A DNA stretch of 64,000 nucleotides. It comes from Vibrio breoganii. Lineage in GTDB: Bacteria > Pseudomonadota > Gammaproteobacteria > Enterobacterales > Vibrionaceae. The stretch lies in assembly GCF_001677275.1 (NCBI RefSeq), contig NZ_CP016177.1:868001-932000 (forward strand), written 5' to 3'. Of the stretch, positions 38,701 through 47,927 are shown piece after piece. The first letter of the stretch is position 1; each line of letters starts with the position of its first letter. Below the pieces are notes generated by a model that was not told the DNA's origin, did no database searches, and saw only the letters and a program-made list of their open reading frames with translations. The position numbers and the translations under genes were made by a program.

Positions 38701-40134
38701 TCAGAAGTTGAACTTGTTCAGTGTTTCCTGAGATGGCGCAGGTGTCATCTTACTGACTACCACAATAGCAACAAACGATAGAATGAATGCAGGTAGTAGC
38801 TCGTAGAAGTATTCACCTTCAATAGAGATGTAGTTCTTCACAATGAAGATGGTTAGCGCACCGATAATCATACCGGCCAATGCGCCCGCTTTAGTGGTGC
38901 CTTTCCAGCAAAGCGCTAGAATCATCAATGGACCAAATGCAGCGCCAAAGCCACCCCATGCATAGCCAACCATAGCCAGAATAGAGCCGTCGTCATTCGC
39001 CGCAATAATCAGTGCCAGTACCGCAAAACCAACCACACCCATACGGCTGATCCATGCTTTCTTCTTCTCATCGTATTTGCTGAAGAAGGGAACATCTTCG
39101 GTTAGAGAAGAGGTCAGTACTAGTAGCTGTGAATCGGCTGTCGACATTACCGCTGCTAGAACGGCCGCCAAGATAAAGCCTGCAAATACCGGGTGGAATA
39201 GGGCATTAGTGAGCGCAAGGAAAATACGCTCAGGGTTGCCGCCTTCTCCAGACACTGAAGCTAATGGATGAATAGCGTCATAGCCGATACCGATCAGCGC
39301 GATAGAGACTGAAATCACAAGAGTCAGAATCATCCAGCTAATACCAACGCGGCGAGCTTTTGCAATGTTCTCTACCTTATCGATACCAATAAAGCGCGCT
39401 AGGATATGAGGCTGACCAAAGTAACCAAAGCCCCAAGCCATCAATGAAGCGCCAGTGATAAAGCTGGTGGAGAACTTAAAGGCATCCGGTTTGATGTCAC
39501 TGATCATTACCGGTGAATCTGCAATGGCCATGTAGCCTAGAAGCATACAGAAGAACAGAGCAGCAAGCATCAATATGCCTTGTACTAAATCCGTCCAACA
39601 TACCGCCATGTAGCCACCAAGGAAGGTGTACGAAATCACCACAAATGCCGTCACATAAAGCGCGACTTCTTCAGTAGCGCCAAAGCTATGAGCAAATAGC
39701 AGCGTGCCGCCTTTTAGACCTGATGCAACATACAAAGTGAAGAAGAAAAGGATCACCAGGGTAGAAACGGTTTTGATAAGACCTGAGTTATCTTCAAAGC
39801 GCTTAGCTAAGAAGCTCGGAATGGTCACAGTATCGGTAACTTCTGTCGCATAGCGAAGGCGCGGTGCAACAATCAACCAGTTTAGGTAAGCGCCTAGGGT
39901 TAGACCTACAGAGATCCAAACACCTTCAACTAAGCCACTAGCGAATACTGCGCCAGGTAGGCCCAATAGTAGCCAGCCACTCATATCTGATGCACCCGCA
40001 CTTACAGCGGAAGTTACAGGTCCTAGTGAACGACCACCAATAATGAAGTCTTGGTTGTCGTGCGTTTTTCTCATTGAGTAATAGCCAATCCCTAGCATAA
40101 GAACTAGGTAGAGGCCGAATTGTAAATAAATCAT
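38701..40134 (-). CDS. putP: Sodium/proline symporter PutP
   Basis: Na+-coupled proline uptake carrier of the SSS family, 477 residues with about 13 membrane segments. Family landmarks include FIIGGRSLGPVTSAVSAGAS and DMSGWLLLGLPGA near the start, YTFLGGYMAVCWTDLVQG, and AAVMSTADSQLLVLTSSLTED at the conserved Na+ site. It is slightly shorter than E. coli PutP (about 500 residues). No putA is adjacent, so it may serve osmoprotection rather than proline catabolism. It interrupts the decR-tesB order known from E. coli. Confidence 0.93.
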   Translation of the reverse strand: MIYLQFGLYLVLMLGIGYYSMRKTHDNQDFIIGGRSLGPVTSAVSAGASDMSGWLLLGLPGAVFASGLVEGVWISVGLTLGAYLNWLIVAPRLRYATEVTDTVTIPSFLAKRFEDNSGLIKTVSTLVILFFFTLYVASGLKGGTLLFAHSFGATEEVALYVTAFVVISYTFLGGYMAVCWTDLVQGILMLAALFFCMLLGYMAIADSPVMISDIKPDAFKFSTSFITGASLMAWGFGYFGQPHILARFIGIDKVENIAKARRVGISWMILTLVISVSIALIGIGYDAIHPLASVSGEGGNPERIFLALTNALFHPVFAGFILAAVLAAVMSTADSQLLVLTSSLTEDVPFFSKYDEKKKAWISRMGVVGFAVLALIIAANDDGSILAMVGYAWGGFGAAFGPLMILALCWKGTTKAGALAGMIIGALTIFIVKNYISIEGEYFYELLPAFILSFVAIVVVSKMTPAPSQETLNKFNF

Positions 40135-40346
40135 GTTCTGCCTTTACATCTGAGGGAGAAAAGAAATGGAAGATTTGCAATAGTAATTGCTAAAGGGATG
40201 TTAACAGTGATGTTGTGAATGTTAATCCAAACAGCCATTTATAGTCGGCCAGCTCACAAAATAAGCAAGTAATTCCGATGTTTAGCGTATTTTACGGATA
40301 GTTATGCGGATAACAAACGGATGAGATCAACATTTGTGTAGAAACT

Positions 40347-40376
40347 AAAAAGCACACTCTAGCATGAGTGTGCTTT
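40347..40376 (-). terminator. Intrinsic terminator of tesB
   Basis: Stem AAAGCACACTC-TAGCAT-GAGTGTGCTTT followed on the minus strand by T residues, 25 bases past the tesB stop. Confidence 0.85.
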
Positions 40377-40400
40377 GCTATGTTTCGCGTTGGTGTTTGC

Positions 40401-41258
40401 TTACTTAAAGCGCATAACACCTTCTTGAACCGCGCTTGCCACCATGTTGCCAGAGCGGTCGAAGATTTCACCGCGCACTAAGCCTCTTGAGTTAGCCGCA
40501 TTTGGACTCTCGATAGCATACAGTAGCCAGTCATCCATCTTAAACGGACGGTGGAACCACATAGAGTGGTCAATAGTCGCCACTTGGAACTTAGGGGTGA
40601 ACAAGCTGACTTCATGAGGATGAAGTGCCGTTACCAAGAAGCCCCAGTCTGATGCGTAAGCCATAATATACTGATGGATTAATTGGCTCTCAGGAAGTTC
40701 GCCATTCGCTTTAATCCAAAGGTATTGTTTAGGATCTTCTTTATGCGGCTTGAGCGGATTGACTACCTTAACTGGGCGAACCTCAATAGCCTTCTCACCG
40801 CAAAAGGTTTGTCGAATTGGCTCAGGCAAAAACTCAGCAATCTTGGAAGCAAGTTCGCCTTCTGATGCAAAGTTCTCAGGCCCAGGGATGTCAGGCATAG
40901 CATTTTGATGCTCAAATCCTGGCTGTTCACCATGATAAGACGCTGTGAGATAGAAGATTGGGCGACCGTTCTGTATGGCTTTTACACGTCGAGTGCTAAA
41001 GCTTCTTCCGTCTCTAAGGTTCTCAACATCGTAGATGATGCTTTTGTTGGGATCGCCAGGGTGCAAGAAATAGCTGTGAAAAGAGTGGACACTACGATCG
41101 CTTGGGACGGTATAGCGAGAAGCCGAGAGTGCTTGCCCTAATACTTGACCACCGTACACTTGCGGTAATCCAAGGTGTTCGCTTTCACCTCGGAACAAAC
41201 CGAGTTCAAGTTGCTCTAACTGTAAAAGTGTTAATAGTTCATTTAGTGGCTTGCTCAT
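40401..41258 (-). CDS. tesB: Acyl-CoA thioesterase II
   Basis: Double-hotdog thioesterase hydrolysing a broad range of acyl-CoAs. The 285-residue protein matches E. coli TesB, with VYGGQVLGQALSAS and HSFHSYFLHPGDP in the first hotdog. In the second, DHSMWFHRPFKMDDWLLY carries the catalytic aspartate region, and AVQEGVMR carries the conserved glutamine. The start is the ATG at 41258. It is divergent from ybaY, the same neighbour as in E. coli. Confidence 0.95.
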   Translation of the reverse strand: MSKPLNELLTLLQLEQLELGLFRGESEHLGLPQVYGGQVLGQALSASRYTVPSDRSVHSFHSYFLHPGDPNKSIIYDVENLRDGRSFSTRRVKAIQNGRPIFYLTASYHGEQPGFEHQNAMPDIPGPENFASEGELASKIAEFLPEPIRQTFCGEKAIEVRPVKVVNPLKPHKEDPKQYLWIKANGELPESQLIHQYIMAYASDWGFLVTALHPHEVSLFTPKFQVATIDHSMWFHRPFKMDDWLLYAIESPNAANSRGLVRGEIFDRSGNMVASAVQEGVMRFK

Positions 41259-41409
41259 CCGACCTCCGATTCAGTTGCAATCCGAAAATACCCGTTAACG
41301 AACTAATAGACAAGAGCTATTTGTGACAGAGCGCGCGTTTTATATTGAGTAACATCGGTAACTAAGCGTAGGATATAGTTAGGAAAACCCAACAAATAAG
41401 AGAGAATCA

Positions 41410-41856
41410 ATGACCATGAACTTACGAAATTGGATGTTGGCATCAGCAGTGGGCGTGTTGCTATCAGGGTGTGCACAAACCGAGAGTGACGCAGTGAAAG
41501 CGACTATGGCAGAAAGCACAGAAATGGTTGAGGTGACAGGGACTCTTGCCTACAGAGAAAGAATAGCCTTGCCGGATAATGCCGAGGTAACGGTGACCCT
41601 TGAAGATACCTCCCTGGCAGATGCGAAAGCTGTGGTTCTCGATACTCAAACCTTTACCACAGAGGGCAAGCAAGTGCCGTTTAGCTTTAGCCTCAGCTAT
41701 AACAGCGCGGATATTGACCCTAGACACACCTACAATGTTCGAGCGCAAATTCGTGTGGATGGCAAACTTAGATTCACCACAGATACTGCGGTAAGAGTGA
41801 TTACCGATATCGAACAAACTCACGACGTGGCGATTCAATTAGTCGGAGTTCGTTAA
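41410..41856 (+). CDS. ybaY: YbaY family lipoprotein
   Basis: Outer-membrane lipoprotein candidate of 148 residues with a type II signal peptide and lipobox LLSGC (lipidated C21). The C-terminal YbaY/HslJ-like domain begins with VTGTLAYRERIALPDNAEVTVTLEDTS. Its function is unknown; the family has been linked to glycosylation-like and stress phenotypes without a clear mechanism. It lies between tesB and atl as in E. coli, which supports orthology. AGAGAG precedes the ATG. A CCTAAGC-TTTTG-GCTTAGG hairpin around 41896-41914 separates it from the convergent atl. Confidence 0.88.
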   Translation: MTMNLRNWMLASAVGVLLSGCAQTESDAVKATMAESTEMVEVTGTLAYRERIALPDNAEVTVTLEDTSLADAKAVVLDTQTFTTEGKQVPFSFSLSYNSADIDPRHTYNVRAQIRVDGKLRFTTDTAVRVITDIEQTHDVAIQLVGVR

Positions 41857-41909
41857 ATTTTCACATTTAACTAACATCTGACAAAAAGTGGCGATCCTAA
41901 GCTTTTGGC

Positions 41910-42212
41910 TTAGGGTTGCCAGCGAAACTGCCTTAACTTTACTTTTCCTGTTGCACTAAAGACAATTCCCTCTTCAACTAGCCGTGACTTCTGGCGTTGC
42001 AAATCCTCACCCTTAAGCGAAATCTCACCTTTACTGTTGATTACTCTATGCCATGGCAGGGCTGAGCCGTCTGGTAAATTACTTAAAATGGCGCCTACCT
42101 GCCTCGCGTAACCCGGATAGCCCGAAAATTTAGCAATATCTCCGTAGGTACTGACCATTCCTAGCGGAATTTGGTGAACTACCGCAAAGACTTTGTATTT
42201 TAGTTGTTGCAT
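41910..42212 (-). CDS. atl: Alkyltransferase-like protein Atl
   Basis: Member of the O6-alkylguanine alkyltransferase-like family, which binds O6-alkylguanine and recruits nucleotide excision repair but transfers no alkyl group. The 100-residue protein has PWHRVI (W54) where true alkyltransferases have PCHRVI. The helix-turn-helix with the arginine finger is in GYPGYARQVGAILSN. Length and sequence fit the characterised Vibrio parahaemolyticus Atl. The E. coli orthologue (ybaZ) also sits beside ybaY. uvrB, a pathway partner, lies 28 kb away in this window. Confidence 0.93.
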   Translation of the reverse strand: MQQLKYKVFAVVHQIPLGMVSTYGDIAKFSGYPGYARQVGAILSNLPDGSALPWHRVINSKGEISLKGEDLQRQKSRLVEEGIVFSATGKVKLRQFRWQP

Positions 42213-42271
42213 AATGTTATCGACTGTTAAATAAATTGAGGAATAAAAACAGCAATCGCAAGGAGGCGAGT

Positions 42272-43006
42272 ATGATGTTTTCTACAGTTCAGTTCTTTAT
42301 TACCACGTTGTTGGCCATTATATGTGCTCAGTCCATCGATGTCAGTCAGGGAAATGTTCCCGTTCTGGCTCTGGCTATCCCAGCACTGTGGATTATCTCG
42401 CGCTCACGTGCATCAGGCATTTTCCTACTTGTCGGCCTTTGTCTATACGGCTTCACGCTCTCATATCAACCTACAGCACTTTCAGTATCGATGTGGATCT
42501 TATTCCCTCTATTGATGGTGGCGTTTTCTAAGCGCTGTAACATTGGCGCTCGATTTGGGGTGTTCTCGTTTTTCTTGTTCATGCAATCGGGGATTATCTA
42601 TTCCCAAGTTATTGGTGCGCTAAGCGGAGAGGCAATCTACACACTACTGCAAATGGTCAGTGTGGCGATGATTTGGCTGGCGGCCGTTTCGTGGAAAACC
42701 TCGTCTAAGCACGGCTGGTGGGCTCTTTTCTTAGTGCTGCCTTTGTTGGTGGCTGATATGACTCACGCCGCGCTTATCTCATTGACGATTGTCGGCATCA
42801 TGTTCTCCATGGAAAGCATGGTGAAGAGCAAGTCCAAGCTTCTTAAACTGCAATGCTGGACACTGCCAACCGCAGCGTTCGCTTCATTGGTTGCAATGCC
42901 AAGCGGAAATGTACAAGGAATCGTACTGCTGGTTTGGCTACTGATTTTGGGTGCAATCTGGATGACAGATTACATCCTGCGCATAAATGAAGAAATTGGC
43001 GATTAA
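42272..43006 (+). CDS. Uncharacterised polytopic membrane protein
   Basis: A 244-residue hydrophobic protein with about seven or eight predicted membrane segments, and short loops rich in Ser, Lys and Arg. I do not recognise the family. I chose the ATG at 42272 because AGGAGG lies five bases upstream (eight before the next ATG at 42275); the open frame extends to a TTG at 42236 without support. It is divergent from atl and is followed about 105 bases later by the 4.5S RNA gene. An inner-membrane location is likely; no function can be assigned. Confidence 0.7.
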   Translation: MMFSTVQFFITTLLAIICAQSIDVSQGNVPVLALAIPALWIISRSRASGIFLLVGLCLYGFTLSYQPTALSVSMWILFPLLMVAFSKRCNIGARFGVFSFFLFMQSGIIYSQVIGALSGEAIYTLLQMVSVAMIWLAAVSWKTSSKHGWWALFLVLPLLVADMTHAALISLTIVGIMFSMESMVKSKSKLLKLQCWTLPTAAFASLVAMPSGNVQGIVLLVWLLILGAIWMTDYILRINEEIGD

Positions 43007-43113
43007 ACTTTCAACGGTTAGCACCAAAGCCAGAAAAAGCGCTTGTATAAACTCAGGGGATGATGAATAATCCCCACACTTCTTTAGCAAAGCTATTTGT
43101 TGAAGATGCTCTA

Positions 43114-43220
43114 TGGAGGCCTGGTCCTCCCGCAACAATAGTTCGTGAACTCGGTCAGATCCGGAAGGAAGCAGCCGCAGCGGATGACTTGTGTGCCGGG
43201 ATGTGGCTGGGTCTCCACCC
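43114..43220 (+). ncRNA. ffs: 4.5S RNA of the signal recognition particle
   Basis: RNA component of the signal recognition particle, partner of Ffh. The conserved core GGTCAGATCCGGAAGGAAGCAGCC, described here by its parts GGTCAG, CCGGAAGGAAGCAGCC and GTGTGCCGGGATGTGGCTGG, folds into the tetraloop hairpin with the asymmetric loop. The ends GGAG and CTCC(ACCC) close the long stem. Positions agree with E. coli 4.5S RNA, and the location near atl and ybaY is also conserved. Exact ends are estimates. Confidence 0.95.
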
Positions 43221-43832
43221 AACCTGATGTTTGCAAAATAAGTTGATTTCAGCGACACCTCCTTCGAAATACCCTCTAAGCTACTGAAAATAAACTTTCA
43301 CTCAAATATCTTTATGAGTTACAGCGCTTTTCTGATTGGTACTAAACATTGGTACTGAACTCTGCGAATTTTTCTTTCAGCTAGAATTAAATTTTGTGCT
43401 TTCTATACTCATCACACTCTTGCTAGTCCACTGTTTGGATTTAGACCTGATGTGAAAACTTCATTGAGTTCTATCTCAAAACAGATCGCTCGATCCAATA
43501 CCTTGTAACTCCAAATTGCTCTAAAAAGAATTTTATTTGTCGCGACTGTCGAATGGTATGAACACCTCGATAGGCATCATTACGGCAATGTATATGCAGT
43601 GTTACCGAGTAAAATGATTAATCAGAGCCAGCAAGTCACTTCCCAAATTTGATAGGACATAACCCAACTAAGTAAAGAAAGATGATTTTGAAGTGAAATC
43701 TTAACCCGTTGGTTTCGGTTAAGGTGGTACCTAATCGCTCAATTGGCTAGGTATTATAGGCAGGTGCGTATAGGGGAAGAGAAGAGGTTGAAGACAAGGA
43801 AAGACTTGCCTCCAACCTAGCTGTATCGGTAG
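43221..43832. other. Gene-free stretch between ffs and the glucan locus
   Basis: About 610 AT-rich bases without a convincing gene. A direct repeat TTGGTACTRAAC occurs twice around 43337-43362. A 48-codon open stretch at 43509-43652 (plus strand) reads ILFVATVEWYEHLDRHHYG and looks protein-like, but it has no start codon or ribosome-binding site, so it may be a gene remnant. The region marks the border between conserved backbone and the inserted-looking carbohydrate locus. Confidence 0.45.
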
Positions 43833-46190
43833 CTACAATATGACGAGTTGAACACTACCTATCGAGAATTGCATATCTTGTAATGTGTCGGTAGAACCGA
43901 CCCATTCAGGAAGTATTGAAACTGCTGTGTCAATATTCTTTAGGGTATTGATATCTATGTTACCGCTGTCATCTGAGAACAGTGCACGTAATGGCACTTG
44001 AACTTGCTGCCATCCAGATTGTTCTTCGAGAAAATAGGGTTGTGAGTTACCAAACTCGCTGGATTCCATCTGAACTTGGAAGCGTCTCGTTGGGTGGTCG
44101 CCGTAGTTATCGACGTAAAACATAAACTGGAGTACGCCTGTGTCTATGTAGTTGGATAGATCACGGGTATATTCATCGGTTGTTTTTAAAACCAATCCTC
44201 CATTTGCACCTGCTGGAGCATCCGTATATGTTATGCGAATATGATCAGGTGCCCAATCAAGAGTGGAAGCCCCTGAGGTCATCCAGTTGTCAATACCCGT
44301 TGCCCAACCACCTAAAGCCCAATTATCTAAATCGAACACTTTAGATGCTGCGTAAGGATCGTTTATATCATCTGCAGCAAGTGGTGTGCTGGTGGTGTCA
44401 CACTCAAGTACGTTACTTTGCTCGATAGAGCTACCTATGATACGAGCATTACCAAATTGAAAATTGAGATTGGTTGAAGAATCCAATGATAATGGGGAAA
44501 TAGTATTCGCAAAGTCCATACCGTTATCAGAGAAGCATGAAAGTGGAACCTTGATAACCTGAGTGCCCTGATTGTAGTTGGCAAGTAATGCACTGGTGAT
44601 TGAAACTTTGCCAATGTCTACACCGATTTCATTTTGAGTCGTTACATAGATCTCTTGGTCTAAAGCGGGTTTACTCATTGTAGAGACATCAAACTGTAAG
44701 GTCGCACTGGATGGGTCAACATCCAAATTAACATGACTTGAATCGTTACTTTGTAGCAATAATCGGCCTTGTTTATTGTCGGAAATGTTGACGTTAAGTG
44801 TACCTCTTGGTGTACCTAATGGGTTTTGAGTTTGGATATTGCCCTGCATCATATTGCCACTTTCATCAACAGTCGCTTCTATACCATCACTATCAATGAT
44901 GACGACATCAAAGCTTTGATCATCACTTGGACCATAGAGGGCTATCTCTTTGGTAGGGTCACTCATTGCGATCTGAATATCGCGAATAGAAAAGTCGATC
45001 CCTTGTAGAGTATCCGTAGACTCTACCCATTCAGGTAAGATAGACATGCCTTTATCGATGTTTTTAAGGGAGTTGATATTCACACTGCCATCTTCACGCG
45101 TGAAAAGGTCACTCAAGGGGATCTTTATCTCTGTCCAGCGATTTGCTGCTGTATTTTCATTTAAGAGATATGGCTGAGAGTTCCCAAACTCACTCGATTC
45201 CATTTGTACTTGCAGACGTTTTGTTGGGTGTGAAGCGTAGCTTGAGACATTTAGTGAAAATTTGAGAATACCGGTATCTATGTAATCAGAAATGTCTAGC
45301 GTGCTTCCATCTGTTGTGGCGAATACCAATCCACCATTCTCACCAGCAGGTGCATCAGTATATTCCACACGAATATGATCACTTGCCCAATGAAGAGTGG
45401 ATTCGCCAGTTGTCATCCAGTTTGTAATGCCTGTTGCCCAACCTTCTGTACCGGTGTCGCCTACCTTAAATAGAGTTGATACTTGGTAGCTATCGTTCGG
45501 GTCATCAGCTTCGACCCTATCACTGGTTGATTGGCACTCTAGGACATCATCTTGTTCGATTGAATCGGCAATAATTTGGATGTTGCCAAGGGTAAAGTCG
45601 AGGTTACTGGAAGATTCGAGCGCAAATGGCGCTAATGCTTGAGTGAAGTCCATTCCAGAGCTTATAAAGCAAGACAGTGGAACCTTGACGGTTTGTGTTG
45701 CTCCATTGTAGCTAGCCAAAAAAGTACTGGTTAGTTCAACATGCCCAATATCTTGGTCCATCTCTTTTTGGGTCGTTAAATATACTTCTTGACCAACAAT
45801 AGGCTTGCTCTTCATTTTGCTGTCAAACTGCAAGATAGCTTTTGAGGTATCAATATCTAAAAAGACAGCCTCACCGTCATTACTTTCTAGTAGAATACGG
45901 CCATTTTCATCGTTGGTGATGGTGACGTCGAGATCGCCACTGGTGCTTTCCGTCATACTTTGGGTGTGAACATTACCTTGACTCACCGAACCACTGCTGT
46001 CGACGAATGCTTTTGTTCCTGAACTGTCGATGACGGCCATTGAAAATAAACCATCGTCACCTGAACCATAAAGCACAATCGAATCAACAGACTGTTTCGG
46101 CTCTTCGTAGGGATCATCTAGGCAACCCGCTAACGATAAAGCGCAGAGAGATGCAATAAGTGTTTTCTTACCAAATGTAAACTGTTCCAT
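43833..46190 (-). CDS. Large two-module lipoprotein, probable surface glycan-binding protein
   Basis: A 785-residue lipoprotein with a type II signal peptide and lipobox LAGC (C23). The rest is two copies of a module of roughly 378 residues, starting near residues 36 and 414. Each module has two beta-rich parts. The first begins LYGxxDDxxFxxxVIDSxG and ends EQxxVLEC. The second begins with WATGIxNWMTxGxSTLxW and ends LPEWVxSTDTLQxxxFSI. The folds resemble the galactose-binding-like C-terminal domain of ExoP-type GH3 glucanases, but no catalytic module is present. A LacI-type operator palindrome lies 52 bases upstream. I infer surface binding of glucan for the adjacent enzymes. I chose the ATG at 46190 (MEQFTFGKK) over a TTG five codons upstream. 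Confidence 0.7.
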   Translation of the reverse strand: MEQFTFGKKTLIASLCALSLAGCLDDPYEEPKQSVDSIVLYGSGDDGLFSMAVIDSSGTKAFVDSSGSVSQGNVHTQSMTESTSGDLDVTITNDENGRILLESNDGEAVFLDIDTSKAILQFDSKMKSKPIVGQEVYLTTQKEMDQDIGHVELTSTFLASYNGATQTVKVPLSCFISSGMDFTQALAPFALESSSNLDFTLGNIQIIADSIEQDDVLECQSTSDRVEADDPNDSYQVSTLFKVGDTGTEGWATGITNWMTTGESTLHWASDHIRVEYTDAPAGENGGLVFATTDGSTLDISDYIDTGILKFSLNVSSYASHPTKRLQVQMESSEFGNSQPYLLNENTAANRWTEIKIPLSDLFTREDGSVNINSLKNIDKGMSILPEWVESTDTLQGIDFSIRDIQIAMSDPTKEIALYGPSDDQSFDVVIIDSDGIEATVDESGNMMQGNIQTQNPLGTPRGTLNVNISDNKQGRLLLQSNDSSHVNLDVDPSSATLQFDVSTMSKPALDQEIYVTTQNEIGVDIGKVSITSALLANYNQGTQVIKVPLSCFSDNGMDFANTISPLSLDSSTNLNFQFGNARIIGSSIEQSNVLECDTTSTPLAADDINDPYAASKVFDLDNWALGGWATGIDNWMTSGASTLDWAPDHIRITYTDAPAGANGGLVLKTTDEYTRDLSNYIDTGVLQFMFYVDNYGDHPTRRFQVQMESSEFGNSQPYFLEEQSGWQQVQVPLRALFSDDSGNIDINTLKNIDTAVSILPEWVGSTDTLQDMQFSIGSVQLVIL

Positions 46191-46241
46191 GGCTTTGTTT
46201 CTCAATCCTATGGCTACTTAATAACTGATTTTTATATTTAG

Positions 46242-46253
46242 TTAAACGTTTAA
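46242..46253. promoter_or_regulatory. LacI-type operator A (lipoprotein promoter)
   Basis: Perfect palindrome TTAAACGTTTAA, 52 bases upstream of the lipoprotein start. Its AAACGTTT core recurs upstream of the other transcription units of this locus. Confidence 0.65.
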
Positions 46254-46525
46254 TCTATAGCGAGCATGATACTTAAATTTCAAGGAGGCAAGGAAAAAGA
46301 TAAAGTCAATGTTATTTTTGTGAATCTCGACAAGAATAGGTGCCCAGTTTTGGTTGGCAATGCACCAAATTGTTTGTTCTTGCCTATCTCTGTTTACAAC
46401 TAACGCTTTAAGTCTTTGAAAATTAAGCATTAATTTTTATATCTATTAATTGGATAAAAATAACTATATCTGGATCACGTTTGTGCAATACACACTATTG
46501 ACGATTTAATAAATCTGTCTCAATG

Positions 46526-46541
46526 TAATATAAACGTTTAA
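46526..46541 (+). promoter_or_regulatory. LacI-type operator B with overlapping -10
   Basis: TATAAACGTTTAAA palindrome centred on AAACGTTT (46532-46539), overlapping a TAATAT -10 candidate at 46526-46531. It lies about 25 bases upstream of the secreted GH144-like gene. TTGACG occurs further upstream (46498-46503) at non-ideal spacing. Confidence 0.6.
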
Positions 46542-46566
46542 ACAACCCTACGATGAATTGGAATTG

Positions 46567-47910
46567 ATGATGAGTAATAAAAAGTATGCCTTTGCAGCTG
46601 CATTGATAAGTTTCAGTGTGAGCACTTTTGCCAGTGATATTGTTTTAGACGAATTGACGATCAGAGATCATTTATACCCAGAAAATTTTAAAGCTGAGCT
46701 TAACAACAACTTAAATTTCTTCCGGGATGGTGTTGGTGTCGACCCAGTTTCTAAAGTTCCTTTTGATACCGTTTCTATTGTCGATGGTGAAGTTGTTCCT
46801 TTCTATTACGTAAATACCACCGAAATTGGCCTGTACCTTAATATCTTGGTAGAGGTTGAAAAAGCGGGTAACGCTGATGCATTGATAAGAATTAGCGAAG
46901 TTCTTGATGTACTAGAAGAAACACCAAAGTGGAAAGGACTGTATTTTTGGCCATATGACATTGTTGACGGAAAACTCCAACCAACAGAAGAAGGGATCGT
47001 TCCTGCTGTTGATAATGCCAATTTAGCGCTTTCACTGGCTGGTGTCGCAGGGGCGTATCTTGATTCAACGTCTCCAGATAAACAAGCCATTGTTTCAAGA
47101 ATCGAAGCCATTCTTGAAGGACAAATTGATGGATGGATATCTATCTATGATAAAAACCGAGGCTTGATGAATGCGGGCTGGAGCACCAAAGACAATGCTG
47201 CGTTGCCATATTTCATTGACCGAAAAGCGAATGAAAGCCGCCTAGCGCCGTTATGGGCTGCGTTGATTACCCGTGATCAAGGTTCAAATGCAGTACCTAC
47301 CAGTGCTTTCGATAATATGGAGCTATACACACACCCATATACTTTCAATGGCAAAGAATACAATCCAATGCTGACTTGGAATGGCACTTACTTCCAAGGC
47401 ATGTTGCCTTCAATTTGGATGAATGAAAGACAACTCATGCCAGATTACAGTCTTGTCGAAGACATGACCTTTGTTCAAATGGTTTACGCAGCAAAACACA
47501 ACATTCCTCTACTTTCTTCTTCAGCAACGGTTGACGATGGGTACTCTGAATTTGGTGTGCCTTATCTTTCAGAGAGCAAAGTCATGTTTAACAATGAAAT
47601 GCATGCTGGAGATACAGGAACGCCTCATGCTACGGCTCTGTCATATATTGTTAGCCCAGAAACTTCTGTGGCAGCGTTAAAAGCCCTTAAGGCTTATTAC
47701 CCAAGCATTGAAAGCGAATTTGGTTGGTATGATGCGGTTGATACTGAAGGGCGTATGTCGACCAAAATACTTTCTCTAGACCAAGGTATGTTTGTTGGTG
47801 CTTTTGTTGCTGATGAGATTAATGCCGATGTACAAACTTACTTGGAAGCGCGTGGCTACATGAGTGATGTAGAAAAAATGTATCGCAGCTTCATTCCTAA
47901 CAACAAGTAA
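46567..47910 (+). CDS. Secreted GH144-like (glycoamylase-like) glucanase candidate
   Basis: A 447-residue secreted protein with a type I signal peptide cleaved after STFA (about residue 23). The body looks like an (alpha/alpha)6 barrel related to the glycoamylase-like PF10091 domain and GH144 endo-beta-1,2-glucanases. Landmarks are the TTEIGLYLNILVEVEKAG helix, VDNANLALSLAGVAGAY, RKANESRLAPLWA, MLTWNGTYFQGMLPSIWM and the DDGYSEFGVP and GTPHATALSY stretches with acidic residues. The GH94 gene downstream makes beta-1,2-glucan a likely substrate, but the enzyme class is inferred. The 454-residue lipoprotein downstream is a paralogue. I chose the ATG at 46567 (GGA five bases upstream); the next ATG is equally possible. 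Confidence 0.6.
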   Translation: MMSNKKYAFAAALISFSVSTFASDIVLDELTIRDHLYPENFKAELNNNLNFFRDGVGVDPVSKVPFDTVSIVDGEVVPFYYVNTTEIGLYLNILVEVEKAGNADALIRISEVLDVLEETPKWKGLYFWPYDIVDGKLQPTEEGIVPAVDNANLALSLAGVAGAYLDSTSPDKQAIVSRIEAILEGQIDGWISIYDKNRGLMNAGWSTKDNAALPYFIDRKANESRLAPLWAALITRDQGSNAVPTSAFDNMELYTHPYTFNGKEYNPMLTWNGTYFQGMLPSIWMNERQLMPDYSLVEDMTFVQMVYAAKHNIPLLSSSATVDDGYSEFGVPYLSESKVMFNNEMHAGDTGTPHATALSYIVSPETSVAALKALKAYYPSIESEFGWYDAVDTEGRMSTKILSLDQGMFVGAFVADEINADVQTYLEARGYMSDVEKMYRSFIPNNK

Positions 47911-47927
47911 ATGTAGAGGGCGTAAAA

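Noticed and set aside
43509..43652. 48-codon protein-like stretch near ffs
   Set aside because: There is no start codon, ribosome-binding site or recognisable family, so it is mentioned only as a possible remnant.
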